This document shows positions 7,754 to 17,398 of a stretch of DNA of 50,159 nucleotides, piece by piece (positions within the stretch are counted from its first letter, which is position 1; each line of letters begins with the position of its first letter). The DNA lies in NCBI RefSeq assembly GCF_000337195.1, contig NZ_AOID01000035.1:1-50159 (forward strand). Direction: 5' to 3'. Source of the stretch: Natrinema versiforme JCM 10478 (GTDB lineage Archaea > Halobacteriota > Halobacteria > Halobacteriales > Natrialbaceae). The notes under the pieces were generated by a model. The model saw only the letters and a list, made by a program, of their open reading frames with translations, was not told the origin of the DNA and made no database searches. Position numbers and translations under genes: made by a program.

Positions 7754-8905
7754 ATGAAATTACACGAGTATCAGGCGAAGAGCGTCTTCGCCGATGCCGG
7801 GATTCCGACGCCGGCTTCGGAGCTCGCCTCCGACGTCGACGGCGTCGTCACCGCGGCCGAGGAGATCGGGTATCCAGTAGCGGTGAAAGCGCAGGTACAG
7901 GTCGGCGGCCGGGGGAAGGCCGGCGGAATTAAACTCGTCGAGGACGAGGACGAGGCCCGCGAGGCCGCCGAGTCCATTCTCGGGATGGATCTGAAGGGGT
8001 ATCACGTCGACCGCGTGCTCGTCGAGGAAGCGGTCGACTTCGTCAACGAACTCTACGTGGGGATCACGATGGACCGCGGCGAGGGCAAACCCGTCGCGAT
8101 GGTCTCGACCAAGGGCGGGGTCAACATCGAGGAGGTCGCCGAGGAAGATCCCGATGCGATCGCCCGCGAACACATCGATCCCGCCTTCGGGATGCATCCG
8201 TACCAGGCCCGGAAGGCCGTCTACGACGCCGGCGTCGATCAATCGATCGCGCGCGACGTCTCGAGTGTTCTCACCACGCTCTACGAGCTCTGGGACGAGA
8301 AAGACGGTGCCGACGCCGAGATCAACCCGCTGATGGTCACCAGCGATAACGAGGTCATCGCGGCCGACGCCGTAATGAACATCGACGAGGACGCGTTGTT
8401 CCGCCAGCCCGAACTCGCCGAGATGGAAGAGGAGGCGGCCGGCGGCGACGAACTCGAGCAGAAGGCCGACGAGTACGGCTTCGACTACGTCCGTCTCGAC
8501 GGCAACGTCGGCATCATCGGCAACGGTGCCGGACTCGTGATGACGACGCTGGACCTGGTCGACCACTACGGCGGCCAGCCCGCGAACTTCCTCGACGTCG
8601 GCGGCGGCGCGAAGGCCGCCCGCATCGCGAACGCGCTCGATATGGTGTTCTCGGACGACAACGTCGATTCGGTCGTCTTCAACATCTTCGGCGGGATCAC
8701 CCGCGGCGACGAGGTCGCCCGCGGTATCAACGAGGCGCTCGAGCAGTTCGACGAGATCCCAAAGCCGGTCGTCGTCCGACTGGCCGGGACCAACTGGGAG
8801 GAAGGCATGGAGATTCTGAACGAGGACCTCGTGACGGTCGAACAGACCCTCGAGGACGCGGTTCAGCGTGCCGTCGAATACGCTGACGAGGTGAACGAAC
8901 AATGA
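7754..8905 (+). CDS. sucC: Succinate-CoA ligase (ADP-forming) subunit beta
   Basis: The 383-residue protein is full length for SucC and opens with the signature '[18 protein letters not shown]'. An ATP-grasp domain follows ([17 protein letters not shown] near residues 41-57). The C-terminal CoA-ligase domain holds '[15 protein letters not shown]' and '[10 protein letters not shown]', and '[18 protein letters not shown]' lies near the end. It works with SucD in the citric-acid cycle, making ATP from succinyl-CoA (or the reverse). It is co-transcribed with sucD, whose ATG overlaps its stop by 4 bp. Nothing is odd in length or composition. Confidence 0.97.
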   Translation: MKLHEYQAKSVFADAGIPTPASELASDVDGVVTAAEEIGYPVAVKAQVQVGGRGKAGGIKLVEDEDEAREAAESILGMDLKGYHVDRVLVEEAVDFVNELYVGITMDRGEGKPVAMVSTKGGVNIEEVAEEDPDAIAREHIDPAFGMHPYQARKAVYDAGVDQSIARDVSSVLTTLYELWDEKDGADAEINPLMVTSDNEVIAADAVMNIDEDALFRQPELAEMEEEAAGGDELEQKADEYGFDYVRLDGNVGIIGNGAGLVMTTLDLVDHYGGQPANFLDVGGGAKAARIANALDMVFSDDNVDSVVFNIFGGITRGDEVARGINEALEQFDEIPKPVVVRLAGTNWEEGMEILNEDLVTVEQTLEDAVQRAVEYADEVNEQ

Positions 8906-9774
8906 GCGTACTAGTCGACGACGACACGCGCGTCGTGGTACAGGGCATCACCGGCGGGGAAGGGAAGTTCCACGCCGAACAGATGATGGAGTACGGCACC
9001 AACGTCGTCGCCGGTGCGGTCCCCGGCAAGGGCGGGCAGGAAGTCAGCGGCGTGCCGGTCTACGACACGGTCCACGAGGCCGTCGACGAGGAGAACGCCG
9101 ACACCTCGGTCATCTTCGTCCCGCCGGCGTTTGCCGGCGACGCGGTCTTCGAATCGCTCGACTCCGATCTCGACCTCGCGGTCGCGATCACGGAGGGCAT
9201 TCCGACCCAGGATATGGCGCGGGTCAACAAGCGCCTCTCCGAGACCGACACCCGACTCATCGGCCCGAACTGTCCCGGTCTCATCACGCCCGGCGAGGCC
9301 AAACTCGGCATCCTCCCCGGGAACATCTTCTCGGAGGGGAACGTCGGTCTGGTCTCCCGCTCGGGCACCCTGACCTACCAGGTCGTCGACAGCCTGACCA
9401 ACCGTGGTATCGGCCAGACGACCGCCATCGGGATCGGCGGCGACCCGATCATCGGCACCGACTTCGTCGACGCCCTCGAGCTGTTCGAGGACGACCCCGA
9501 CACCGACGCCATCGTCATGTGCGGCGAGATCGGCGGCGAAGACGAGGAGGAAGCGGCCGCGTTCATCGACGACTACGTCGACACGCCGGTCGCCGGCTTC
9601 ATCGCCGGCCGCACCGCGCCCCCGGGCAAGCGGATGGGCCACGCCGGTGCGATCGTCTCCGGCTCCGGTACCGGGACCGCCGAGAGCAAGATCTCGGCGC
9701 TCAACGACGCCGGCGTTCCGGTCGGTGACACCCCCGAAGAAGTCGCCAACCACATCGAAGAGTTCCTCTCGTAA
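8902..9774 (+). CDS. sucD: Succinate-CoA ligase subunit alpha
   Basis: The 290-residue protein has an N-terminal CoA-binding Rossmann domain ('[20 protein letters not shown]', then '[11 protein letters not shown]'). The ligase domain holds the phosphorylated histidine in '[13 protein letters not shown]' (H247). '[19 protein letters not shown]' and '[12 protein letters not shown]' are standard SucD motifs. It forms the catalytic heteromer with SucC. The ATGA overlap with sucC implies translational coupling. A hairpin followed by T-tracts comes right after the stop. Confidence 0.97.
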   Translation: MSVLVDDDTRVVVQGITGGEGKFHAEQMMEYGTNVVAGAVPGKGGQEVSGVPVYDTVHEAVDEENADTSVIFVPPAFAGDAVFESLDSDLDLAVAITEGIPTQDMARVNKRLSETDTRLIGPNCPGLITPGEAKLGILPGNIFSEGNVGLVSRSGTLTYQVVDSLTNRGIGQTTAIGIGGDPIIGTDFVDALELFEDDPDTDAIVMCGEIGGEDEEEAAAFIDDYVDTPVAGFIAGRTAPPGKRMGHAGAIVSGSGTGTAESKISALNDAGVPVGDTPEEVANHIEEFLS

Positions 9775-9796
9775 CGCTTCGACCTCGCGACCGCCT

Positions 9797-9840
9797 CGGC
9801 CCGTGACCGCTTCGCGGGCCGGCCGTTTTGCGGTCTTTTG
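9797..9840 (+). terminator. Probable terminator after sucCD
   Basis: A 7-bp stem, CGGCCCG 9797-9803 with CGGGCCG 9815-9821, is followed by TTTT at 9825-9828 and TTTT at 9836-9839. The T-rich tract is the part usually needed for archaeal termination. Confidence 0.6.
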
Positions 9841-9966
9841 TATTCGGCTCGGTCGACACGCCCCCTCCTTGAGCCACGGAGCCGTCGCTCTGCACTGTGG
9901 CTCGCAACGCGAACCCGTCGTATTCGCGCAGTAAGATCACAGGGAAGCCACACATCACTCGCCCGT

Positions 9967-10122
9967 ATGCCGGTCTGGCTCGAGTGTGCGAACTGCGGGG
10001 ACGAACACAGCGTTCCGGAGCGAGCCGCCGATCCGGAAACGGGTGGCACACAGTGTCCCGAGTGCGGCGGGAAATCGTACGTGGTTCGACGGACGGGACT
10101 CGCGTGGCACCCCGATCCGTGA
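9967..10122 (+). CDS. Small zinc-ribbon protein
   Basis: A 51-residue protein with two cysteine pairs, 'ECANCGDEH' and '[12 protein letters not shown]', spaced as in a rubredoxin-type zinc ribbon, ending 'LAWHPDP'. Function is unknown. The longer open frame back to 9838 is Arg-rich and in the sucD terminator, so ATG 9967 is taken as the start. Small lone zinc ribbons are abundant in haloarchaea. Confidence 0.7.
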   Translation: MPVWLECANCGDEHSVPERAADPETGGTQCPECGGKSYVVRRTGLAWHPDP

Positions 10123-10249
10123 CCGCTCTCGAGGTCGATCGAAGCGAGAGAGAAAACCCGGGAGAATATCGGGCGAAACCGGCGCGATTCGACGTGGTTC
10201 CCCAGCGCGCGATCACCGCTTGCTCGACGGGAACGGTCGACCGAGCGGG

Positions 10250-11281
10250 TCAGAACAACCCGCCGAGCGACGACCGAAGTCGACCGAGCGGCCCCGACGA
10301 CTCGTCATCGTCAGCCGTCGCGTCCGCATCGCCGTCGGCCACGTCCTCGGCTTGGTCGGGGTTGGCCTCCGTATCGGTTTCGCCGTCGTCGCCACCGTCG
10401 ACCGCTGCGTCTTCGGCTGCGGGGGGTTCCGAGGCGGTCTCGAGGGCCGCGTCGTCGTCCGCGGTATCGTCTTCTAGATCGTCGCCTTCGCCATCCGCTG
10501 CCGTCTCAGTACTCGAGTCGGGGTCCGTCTCCGGGGCGATAGCTGCATCCTCCATCGTGGTCGCATCTTCCACAGCCTCTTCCGTCGCATCGGCTGGGTC
10601 GGACTCGAGACCGTCGCCTGACTCGCTCTCGACATCGGACTCGCTTTCGGACGGCTCGTCACCAGTTTCGGCATCGCTCGCGGTCGTCTCACCGTTGTCG
10701 TCCCAGAGCGGGGCGTCGGTCCCCGTCTCGCCGTCGGTGGCGCTGGGTGCGTCGGTAGCGGCCACCTCGTCAGCGTCGGGGTCGTCCTCGTCGGCCGATG
10801 GGTTCTCGTCGGCCGATTCTGTGCCGCCCTCCGTTGCGGCCGGATCGCCGGTCTCGTCGCCCTGCGAGTCGTCGGACGCGTCCGGGTCGATCCAGAGGAA
10901 TTCTTGGTCTTTCGTGCGCCCGGTGAGGAGCAGATCCGTCAGTTCGTCGTCGTCGGCCAGCAACTCGTCGTCGACGGGCGTCTCCGGCTCGGGGTCCGGC
11001 TCGTCCGCGCTCGCGATGATATCGTCCGGACTCTCGTCTTCGAGCACGTCGTCGGCACCCCCATCGTCGGCCGCGTCCGCGCGGAGTTGATCGAAGATGT
11101 CGGCGGCCGTCCTGTCCTCGACGCCGTCGCTCCCGTCGTCGGCTCGGTCCCCGTCTGCCGGTTCGGACCGGCGCTCGTCCCCCGAATCGACGCCGGTCTC
11201 GACATCCCCGAACAGGTCGTCGACGCTCGAGCCCACCTCGAGTGCCCCGTCGCCCGGATTGTCTGTTGTACTATCTGTCAT
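10250..11281 (-). CDS. Highly acidic low-complexity protein of unknown function
   Basis: The 343-residue protein is mostly Asp, Glu, Ala, Ser and Thr and is likely disordered. Three short non-repetitive islands stand out: '[14 protein letters not shown]' (about residues 17-30), '[13 protein letters not shown]' (58-70) and '[20 protein letters not shown]' (about 113-132). The last 12 residues ('[12 protein letters not shown]') form a possible amphipathic helix, set off from the acidic body. The islands suggest binding motifs on a flexible tether. No catalytic domain is visible. It faces the dehalogenase gene in tandem but with a 256-bp gap, so it probably has its own promoter; an AT-rich AAAATTAAAG lies about 36-45 nt upstream of ATG 11281. 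Confidence 0.65.
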   Translation of the reverse strand: MTDSTTDNPGDGALEVGSSVDDLFGDVETGVDSGDERRSEPADGDRADDGSDGVEDRTAADIFDQLRADAADDGGADDVLEDESPDDIIASADEPDPEPETPVDDELLADDDELTDLLLTGRTKDQEFLWIDPDASDDSQGDETGDPAATEGGTESADENPSADEDDPDADEVAATDAPSATDGETGTDAPLWDDNGETTASDAETGDEPSESESDVESESGDGLESDPADATEEAVEDATTMEDAAIAPETDPDSSTETAADGEGDDLEDDTADDDAALETASEPPAAEDAAVDGGDDGETDTEANPDQAEDVADGDADATADDDESSGPLGRLRSSLGGLF

Positions 11282-11537
11282 GAAGGTCCTTCTGTGCTAG
11301 TGGATTATCACGCGACTTTAATTTTTGGAATTTTCTCAGTCACGATAGATGAAAGAAGTGACGTATTAGTGTACTGGCCGTCAGACGGGATCGATGACAT
11401 CGAAAGTTGACAAGTGACTAGTGACTGGGGCAGTTAGGTGCCGATACGGACAATCTAGGGTTTCGATAGGATGGGGTCCCGCTGGTCGGCACAGACTGAG
11501 GTGGAAACATCGCGTCGTCGGCGTCGATCTCGTCCGC

Positions 11538-12449
11538 TTAGCGGGTCAGTGGCGTTCGATCGACGAAGTCGACGATGTGCTCGGCGATTTCCTCGCCGGC
11601 GTCTTCCTGTAGGAAGTGGGCGGCGTCGTCGATCCAGATATCGGGCTGCTCGCTCGCGGTCGGGATGTGGTGTCGGAGCGGATCGCGGTCGTGTGATGTG
11701 ATCGGATCTTCCCGCCCGAACAGGACGAACGCCGGTTTCTCCCACTCGCCGAGGCGATCCTGGGTTTCCGACAGCAGGTCCGCACCGGGATCGTCCGGCG
11801 ACTGCGGGACGAGGCCGGGGAACGTCCGCGCAGCGGCCATGTATCGCTCGTCAGGGAACGGGGCGCGGTAGGCGTCGACCACTGCCTCGGAGAGGTCCCG
11901 GTAGCAGCCGTTCCGGACGAGTCTGCCGATGTCGAGATCGTCGGCGGTCGCCACCATCTCGGCGAACTCGTGCCATCGATCGCTCATCGCTTGGGTGCCG
12001 TCCGGCACGCCGGTGTTCATCGGCACGAGGCGCGCGAACCGCTCGGGTTCGTGGGTTGCGAGCGGGAGTCCGAGAACGCCGCCCCAGTCCTGACAGACGA
12101 GCGTGATATTCGTCAGCTCGAGTTTCTCGACAAAGGTCTTCAGCGCGTCGTAGTGCATCTCGACGGAGTACGCGTCGCGGTCCTCGTACCGATCGGAGCG
12201 ACCGCAGCCGATCAGGTCGGGGACGACGACGCGGCCCCGTTCGGCCAGGGTGGGCATCATCTTCCGATAGAGAAACGACCACGTCGGCTCGCCGTGGAGA
12301 CAGAGGAACGTCTCTTCGGCATCGCCGCTGCCCTCGCTACCGCCCGTTTCCACGTACGCCATGTCTAAATCACCGACATCGACGTACTGCGGCTCGTAGT
12401 CGAAGTTCGGCACGTCGGTGAACCGTTCCTCTGAGATACTGACGACCAT
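11538..12449 (-). CDS. Haloalkane dehalogenase-like alpha/beta hydrolase
   Basis: The 303-residue protein has the alpha/beta-hydrolase fold with haloalkane dehalogenase signatures. 'LHGEPTWSFLYRKM' (residues 51-64) is the oxyanion-region motif with E54 and W57, and 'VCQDWGGVLGLPLA' holds an Asp nucleophile D121 followed by the halide-binding Trp W122. D248 ('GREDPI') is a candidate acid and H278 ('DDAAHFLQED') the base. An Asp nucleophile in QDWGG rather than Ser points to dehalogenase or epoxide-hydrolase type chemistry. The physiological substrate is unknown. ATG 12449 is preferred over GTG 12464. It diverges from the biotin cluster. Confidence 0.85.
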   Translation of the reverse strand: MVVSISEERFTDVPNFDYEPQYVDVGDLDMAYVETGGSEGSGDAEETFLCLHGEPTWSFLYRKMMPTLAERGRVVVPDLIGCGRSDRYEDRDAYSVEMHYDALKTFVEKLELTNITLVCQDWGGVLGLPLATHEPERFARLVPMNTGVPDGTQAMSDRWHEFAEMVATADDLDIGRLVRNGCYRDLSEAVVDAYRAPFPDERYMAAARTFPGLVPQSPDDPGADLLSETQDRLGEWEKPAFVLFGREDPITSHDRDPLRHHIPTASEQPDIWIDDAAHFLQEDAGEEIAEHIVDFVDRTPLTR

Positions 12450-12661
12450 ACGCCACGACACCACATACCACTATTCAAAGGTTCGGGAACCGAGATGAAT
12501 TCGCCCACCGTTTCCGGTCGGAGCGATCGAAACGCAGGGACATGGCCGGGTCCCCTACTCACGTCGAGACGCTATTTCGGCCGTATCGGATAGTTTCAGA
12601 TACCGGCTGTGCGTACTGGCGGTCCTCGAGAACCGTCCACTGGGGTGACCATCCAAAAACA

Positions 12662-12668
12662 TTATATT
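12662..12668 (+). promoter_or_regulatory. Promoter of the biotin cluster
   Basis: TTATATT, preceded by an A-rich BRE-like CCAAAAACA (12653-12661), is centred about 26 nt before ATG 12691. This is the best promoter match in the window and predicts a leaderless bioB mRNA. I saw no clear BirA-type operator palindrome around it. Confidence 0.7.
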
Positions 12669-12690
12669 CTCGTTAACCACTTCTAGAGAT

Positions 12691-13797
12691 ATGGTTTACG
12701 AGATTGGCAACGAGACGGTCGACGACGCGCTCGAGCGGGTGCTGGCGGGCGAGCGACTCGATCGCACCGACGGGCTCGCGCTGCTGGCCCAACCGGTCGA
12801 CGCGCTCGCCGAGGCCGGCGCGGCCGTGCGCGATCGCTTCGGCGACGGTACGGTCGACGCCTGCTCGATCGTCAACGCGAAGGCGGGCAACTGCGCCGAA
12901 GATTGCGGCTTCTGCGCGCAGTCGGTTCACTTCGACACCGGCATCGATACCTACGGCTTCCTCGGCCCCGAGAAAATCCTCGAGGCCGCGAAACGCGCCG
13001 AACGCGACGGTGCCCAGCGCTTCGGCATCGTCGTCGCCGAGAAGGGCGTCTCGAAGGAGCGCCGACCCGACGAGTGGGCGGAAGTGCTCGAGTCGATCCG
13101 CCTCGTCCGCGACGAGTGCGATCTCGAGGTCGACGCCTCCCTCGGAATTTTGACCGAGGAGGAGGCCGCGATCCTCGCCGAGGAGGGGATCAACCACTAC
13201 AATCACAACATCGAGACCTCGCCGAACTACTTCCCCGAAATCGTCGAGAGCCACAGGTTCGAAGACCGGGTCCGGACCCTCGAGGTCGCCAAGGAGGCCG
13301 GCATGGACCTCTGTGCGGGCGTCATCCTCGGGATGGGCGAGACGCCGACAGATCGGGTCGAGGCCGCGATCGCGCTGCAGGACATCGGGATCTCCTCGCT
13401 GCCGGTCAACGTCCTCAACCCGGTTGCGGGGACGCCGCTGGCCGAGCAGGGGGTCGACATCAGCACGGAGGAAATCGTCAAGACGGTCGCGGTGTACAAG
13501 CTGCTTCACCCCGAGTCGCGGGTCCGCCTGACCGGCGGCCGCGAAGTCAACCTCGAGCCCGACGAGCAGCACCTGCCGCTCGAGGCCGGCGCTGACGGGC
13601 TCCTTACCGGCGACTATCTGACAACCGAGGGCCAATCGCCCGGCGAGGACTTAGAGATCATCGAACGGGCCGGCCTCGAGCCCAATCGGGACACCAACGA
13701 GTTCGATCCCGAGGTGGTTAAGGCCCGCCACGACGGGGCTGGGGAATCGTCGACCGACGAAACGGTGAGTACGGGCGCGGAACCGAGCGACGACTGA
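12691..13797 (+). CDS. bioB: Biotin synthase
   Basis: A 368-residue radical-SAM enzyme that inserts sulfur into dethiobiotin. The 4Fe-4S radical-SAM motif C-x3-C-x2-C is present as 'NCAEDCGFCAQS' (C68, C72, C75). 'YNHNIETSPNYF', 'GVILGMGET' and 'LPVNVLNPVAGTPL' are further BioB family motifs; the Arg-containing 'RLTGGREVNL' near the C-terminal part matches the site near the auxiliary [2Fe-2S] cluster. A Ser/Thr/Glu-rich tail of about 25 residues extends past the core. It is first in the cluster, 27 bp before the dehydrogenase gene. Confidence 0.96.
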   Translation: MVYEIGNETVDDALERVLAGERLDRTDGLALLAQPVDALAEAGAAVRDRFGDGTVDACSIVNAKAGNCAEDCGFCAQSVHFDTGIDTYGFLGPEKILEAAKRAERDGAQRFGIVVAEKGVSKERRPDEWAEVLESIRLVRDECDLEVDASLGILTEEEAAILAEEGINHYNHNIETSPNYFPEIVESHRFEDRVRTLEVAKEAGMDLCAGVILGMGETPTDRVEAAIALQDIGISSLPVNVLNPVAGTPLAEQGVDISTEEIVKTVAVYKLLHPESRVRLTGGREVNLEPDEQHLPLEAGADGLLTGDYLTTEGQSPGEDLEIIERAGLEPNRDTNEFDPEVVKARHDGAGESSTDETVSTGAEPSDD

Positions 13798-13824
13798 GAC
13801 GGCGGATTCAACACATCGACAGCT

Positions 13825-14886
13825 ATGGACGAAATCACGTTTGCGGTACTCGGAACCGGCGGTATCGGCCGACGAGCACTCGAAGTGAGCCAGCACAAGG
13901 ACGCGCTGACCCCCGTCGCGGCGTGTGACCGCCACGGCGTCGCCGTCGACTTCGACGGCCTCGACGTGGACGAGCTACTGGCGGCGACGGAGGGCAATAT
14001 CGATAACGAGGTCGCGACGGACGGTGGGTCTGGCGGGACGACCGCCGCCGAAGGCGGCGTCAAACAACACGGCCAGCAGCGGGGCGTCGTCGCCTCGAGT
14101 CAGGCCCGCCCGAGCGCGGACCCGATTCAGGAGATCATCGACCGCGGCGACGGGATCGACGCGGTCCTACTGGCCCTGCCGAACTACGAGCACGACTTCA
14201 TCCCGCGGACCGCCGACCGTTTCGTCGATGGCGACTACGCGGGCGTGTTGGTCGACGTGCTCAAGCGCTCGCGCGTGATCAGCATGCTCGACGACCGCAG
14301 CGAGGACTTCGAGGAAGCCGGGATCACGTTCATCTGCGGCGCGGGCGCGACCCCCGGGCTGCTGACCGGCGCGGCCGCACTCGCCGCGCAGTCGTTCGTC
14401 GAGGTCACCGATGTCGACATCCACTGGGGCGTCGGGCTCAAATCGGGCTACGAGGACAACCGTGGCACCGTCCGCGAGGACATCGCGCACCTCCCCGGGT
14501 ACGACATCGAGACCGCCCGCGACCTCTCCGAGGCCGAGATCGAGTCGATCATCGACGACCACGACGGTGTCATCGAGTTCGAGGATATGGAACACGCCGA
14601 CGACGTTCTCCTCGAGCGGGCGGGCGTCTGCGACGCCGAAGATGTCACGGTCGGCGGGATCCTCGACGTTCGCAACGACGAGAAACCGACGACGACCACG
14701 GTCCGTGTGACCGGCCGGACCTTCGACGGCGAGACGGCGACGAACACGTTCGAACTCGGCGACGAGACGAGCATGGAGGCGAACGTCAACGGCCCCGCGC
14801 TTGGCTATCTCGAGACCGGTGTCCGGCGGAACCGCGCCGGCGAGTACGGCGTCTTCGGCCCGGTGGACCTGCTGCCCGGCTTCTGA
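13825..14886 (+). CDS. bioU: Probable BioU, 7,8-diaminopelargonate-forming dehydrogenase
   Basis: A 353-residue saccharopine-dehydrogenase-like oxidoreductase. The N-terminus is a Rossmann NAD(P) site ('FAVLGTGGIGRRALEVS', G10, G12, G13, G15), and 'ICGAGATPGLLTGAAALA' (residues 170-187) starts the catalytic part. Residues about 55-98 are a glycine/glutamine-rich insertion. It sits between bioB and bioF-bioD, and no bioA is present. In Synechocystis the bioA-independent step is done by BioU, which reacts 8-amino-7-oxononanoate with its own lysine. That makes this gene the obvious stand-in here. Only five lysines occur: K25, K80, K147, K206, K287; K147 ('VDVLKRSR') and K206 ('VGLKSG') lie in conserved-looking positions. 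Whether it is a self-consuming or a true catalyst cannot be told without alignment. Confidence 0.68.
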   Translation: MDEITFAVLGTGGIGRRALEVSQHKDALTPVAACDRHGVAVDFDGLDVDELLAATEGNIDNEVATDGGSGGTTAAEGGVKQHGQQRGVVASSQARPSADPIQEIIDRGDGIDAVLLALPNYEHDFIPRTADRFVDGDYAGVLVDVLKRSRVISMLDDRSEDFEEAGITFICGAGATPGLLTGAAALAAQSFVEVTDVDIHWGVGLKSGYEDNRGTVREDIAHLPGYDIETARDLSEAEIESIIDDHDGVIEFEDMEHADDVLLERAGVCDAEDVTVGGILDVRNDEKPTTTTVRVTGRTFDGETATNTFELGDETSMEANVNGPALGYLETGVRRNRAGEYGVFGPVDLLPGF

Positions 14887-15055
14887 GCGTCGGCCCGGCA
14901 TTTTCCGACTACTCTCGAGCACATATGATACCGATACTCCAGCCGCCACAGCGACTCAACCGTCCCGAGCCGGCTGCTCCGGCCGTGTCGAGTCGAACCA
15001 ATCGACCGATTAGAACCGTGAGAGTCAAACCGTGGCGTTGAGTTCCCTTACCCGA

Positions 15056-16279
15056 ATGGCCGACCGCGGGTTCGACCTCGAGGGACGACTCGACACCCTC
15101 AAGGACCACGACTTGAAACGTGCCCTCTCGCCCGTCGACCGAGTTGCGGAGCGGGGCTACTTCGCCGAGCCCTCGGGCGGTGAGCTACCCGTCCTCGAGT
15201 CGGCGGAGGCGCTCGTCTTCGCCTCGAACAACTACCTCGGGCTGACGGACGATCAGCGAATTCAGGACGCGGCCCGACAGGCCGCCGCGACCGTCGGCAC
15301 CGGGGCCGGAGCGAGCCGGCTCGTCACCGGCGACACGATGGTCCACCGAGACCTCGAGCGACTGCTCGCCGAGGTCAAGGGGACCGAGCGCGCGCTGACC
15401 TTCTCCTCGGGCTACGCCGCGAACGTCGGGACGATCACCGCCCTCGAGCCGGACGTCGTCTTCTCCGACGAGTTGAATCACGCGAGCATCGTCGACGGCT
15501 GCCGGCTCGCGGACGCCGACACCGTCGTCTACGACCACTGCGACGCCGCGAGCCTGCGATCGGCCCTCGAGGAGCGGGCCGACGCAGCCGCGCGGGCGGG
15601 CCGAGACCCGACCGACGAGTCGTGGCTGATCGTCACCGACTCGGTATTCAGCATGGACGGCACCGTCGCGCCGCTCGAGGAAATCTGCGACGCCGCCGAG
15701 GCCGTTGGCGCGTGGGTGATGGTCGACGAGGCCCACGCGACGGGCCTCTACGCGGACGGCGGCGGCGTCGTGCAGGCCGAGGGGCTCGAGGACAGGATCC
15801 AGATCCAAATGGGAACGCTCTCGAAGGCGCTGGCGAGTCAGGGCGGCTACGTTGCCGGCAGCGCGGATCTAATCGAGTGCATGGTAAACGACGCGCGCTC
15901 CTTCGTCTTCTCGACTGGCCTCGCGCCGCCGGCCGCCGCGGCCGCGAGCGAAGCACTCCACGTCGCCCGACACGGCGACGCTCGAGAGCGCCTCTGGGAG
16001 AACGTCGCCCACCTCCGCGACGGCCTCGAGACCATGGGGTTCGACGTCTGGGGCGACTCCCAAATCCTCCCGCTGGTCGTCGGCGACCGGGAAGACGCGA
16101 TGGCCCTCGCCGACGGCATTCGGGAGCGCGACGTCGTCGCGCCGGCGATCCGGCCGCCGACGGTACCCGAAGGGACCAGCCGGCTCCGCGTCGCTCCGAT
16201 AGCGACCCACGACGAGAACGACATCATCGACTGCCTTGAGGCGTTCCGCGCCGCGGGCGAGGAAGTGGGGCTACTGTGA
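15056..16279 (+). CDS. bioF: 8-amino-7-oxononanoate synthase
   Basis: A 407-residue alpha-oxoamine synthase that condenses pimeloyl-CoA (or ACP) with alanine. 'NNYLGLTDD' (residues 58-66) and 'GTGAGASRLVTG' are family hallmarks. 'MVDEAHATGLYADGG' carries the PLP-binding Asp/His pair (D224, H227), and the Schiff-base lysine is K257 in 'GTLSKALASQGGY'. ATG 15056 is preferred to GTG 15032 because homologues start with a short lead before 'GRLDTLK'. A 169-bp gap separates it from the dehydrogenase gene, so a second promoter is possible. Its stop overlaps the GTG of bioD by 4 bp. Confidence 0.94.
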   Translation: MADRGFDLEGRLDTLKDHDLKRALSPVDRVAERGYFAEPSGGELPVLESAEALVFASNNYLGLTDDQRIQDAARQAAATVGTGAGASRLVTGDTMVHRDLERLLAEVKGTERALTFSSGYAANVGTITALEPDVVFSDELNHASIVDGCRLADADTVVYDHCDAASLRSALEERADAAARAGRDPTDESWLIVTDSVFSMDGTVAPLEEICDAAEAVGAWVMVDEAHATGLYADGGGVVQAEGLEDRIQIQMGTLSKALASQGGYVAGSADLIECMVNDARSFVFSTGLAPPAAAAASEALHVARHGDARERLWENVAHLRDGLETMGFDVWGDSQILPLVVGDREDAMALADGIRERDVVAPAIRPPTVPEGTSRLRVAPIATHDENDIIDCLEAFRAAGEEVGLL

Positions 16280-17028
16280 CCGGGACCCGACCAATCGCCG
16301 TCGTCGGCACCGGAACGGGCGTCGGCAAGACGGTCGTGACGGCCGGACTCACGCGACTGCTCCGCGAGGCCGGCCACGACGCGCGGGCGATCAAACCGGC
16401 CCAGACCGGCCACCCGCCCGACGACGTCGACGACTTACAGTCGTCGGCTCGACGAGCGTCGCTCGTCGGTGATGCCGGATTCGTCGCCGCGGCCTGTGAC
16501 GATCCCACGGCCGCGACCTGCCCGCGCTATCTCGAGCCGGCGCTCGCACCCCGCGTCGCCGCCGAGGTCGCGGGCGAGGACCTCTCGTACGAGACGATCC
16601 GCGAGGCTTGCGAGCGCGAAATCGAGGCGACACCGGTCCCGATCGTCGAGGGAATCGGCGGCCTCCGGGTGCCGCTGGCCGGCGACCGCGAGGTCATCGA
16701 CCTCGTCGCCGACCTCGAGGCCGCGGCGGTCGTCGTCACGCGCTCGGGGCTGGGCACGCTCAATCACACCGCGCTCTCGGTCGACGCGCTCGAGGCCCGC
16801 GGGATCGATATCTGCGGGATCCTCGTCAACGAGTACGCCGGCGAGACGGTGGCCGAACGGACCAACCCCGACGAACTCGAGCGGATGACTGGCTATCCCG
16901 TCGAGACGGTCCCGCCGGTAGACGACGATATGCCTGCCGAAGAACCCGACCCGCGTCCCCTCGCTGCCGGCGTCAGCGGTGCGCTCTCCGCTGAATTTCT
17001 GGCGTCGCTTCCGGTAGCCGGTCTCTAA
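16276..17028 (+). CDS. bioD: Dethiobiotin synthase
   Basis: The 250-residue P-loop protein has Walker A 'GTGTGVGKT' (residues 11-19, K18) and 'AIKPAQTGH' for substrate binding. 'PIVEGIGGLRVPLAGD' is the loop that binds diaminopelargonate. 'GLGTLNHTALSVDALEARG' and 'GILVNEY' complete the BioD fold. It closes the ureido ring with ATP and CO2. If the cluster uses BioU, it may receive a diaminopelargonate carbamate, as reported for cyanobacteria. The start is GTG 16276, overlapping the bioF stop by 4 bp (GTGA), so the two are translationally coupled. Confidence 0.93.
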   Translation: MTGTRPIAVVGTGTGVGKTVVTAGLTRLLREAGHDARAIKPAQTGHPPDDVDDLQSSARRASLVGDAGFVAAACDDPTAATCPRYLEPALAPRVAAEVAGEDLSYETIREACEREIEATPVPIVEGIGGLRVPLAGDREVIDLVADLEAAAVVVTRSGLGTLNHTALSVDALEARGIDICGILVNEYAGETVAERTNPDELERMTGYPVETVPPVDDDMPAEEPDPRPLAAGVSGALSAEFLASLPVAGL

Positions 17029-17040
17029 AGTGTGTCGCGG

Positions 17041-17241
17041 TCAGTCGGCCGACGGTGCCGGGAGCTCGTCGTCGGCCGCCGCCCGTTCGTGTTCGGACGA
17101 CAGATCGGTCACCGCCGCGTCGAGTTCGACCAGTCGGGCGACGACCTCGGATTTCCGGTGTTCGACCTCGAGGTGGACGCGAAGGTCGTTCCGGTCGTCG
17201 TACGACTCGGTACAAAGCGGGCAGCTACGGGAGTCTGTCAT
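17041..17241 (-). CDS. Small C2H2-type zinc-finger protein
   Basis: The 66-residue protein carries one classical C2H2 finger, C-x2-C-x12-H-x4-H ('CPLCTESYDDRNDLRVHLEV' then EH). A helical, charged C-terminal part follows. Such one-finger proteins are common in haloarchaea and may bind DNA or proteins; no target is known. ATG 17241 is preferred to GTG 17268 because a TATA-like CACTATTACG (about 17280-17290) would place transcription start near 17255-17260. It converges with bioD, whose stop is 12 bp away. Confidence 0.72.
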   Translation of the reverse strand: MTDSRSCPLCTESYDDRNDLRVHLEVEHRKSEVVARLVELDAAVTDLSSEHERAAADDELPAPSAD

Positions 17242-17398
17242 TCGGTCGGTCACCACGAGATGGCACACCGTTCATCGACGTAATAGTGTCGTCAGTCGAT
17301 GAATTGATATGTTCGATGGAAACGAATCGAAGTTAGCAATCTCCGTCACGTCCCCGGCATCCACCCAGCGGCGTCGGCGAACGGCGACCTCGGGAGGC

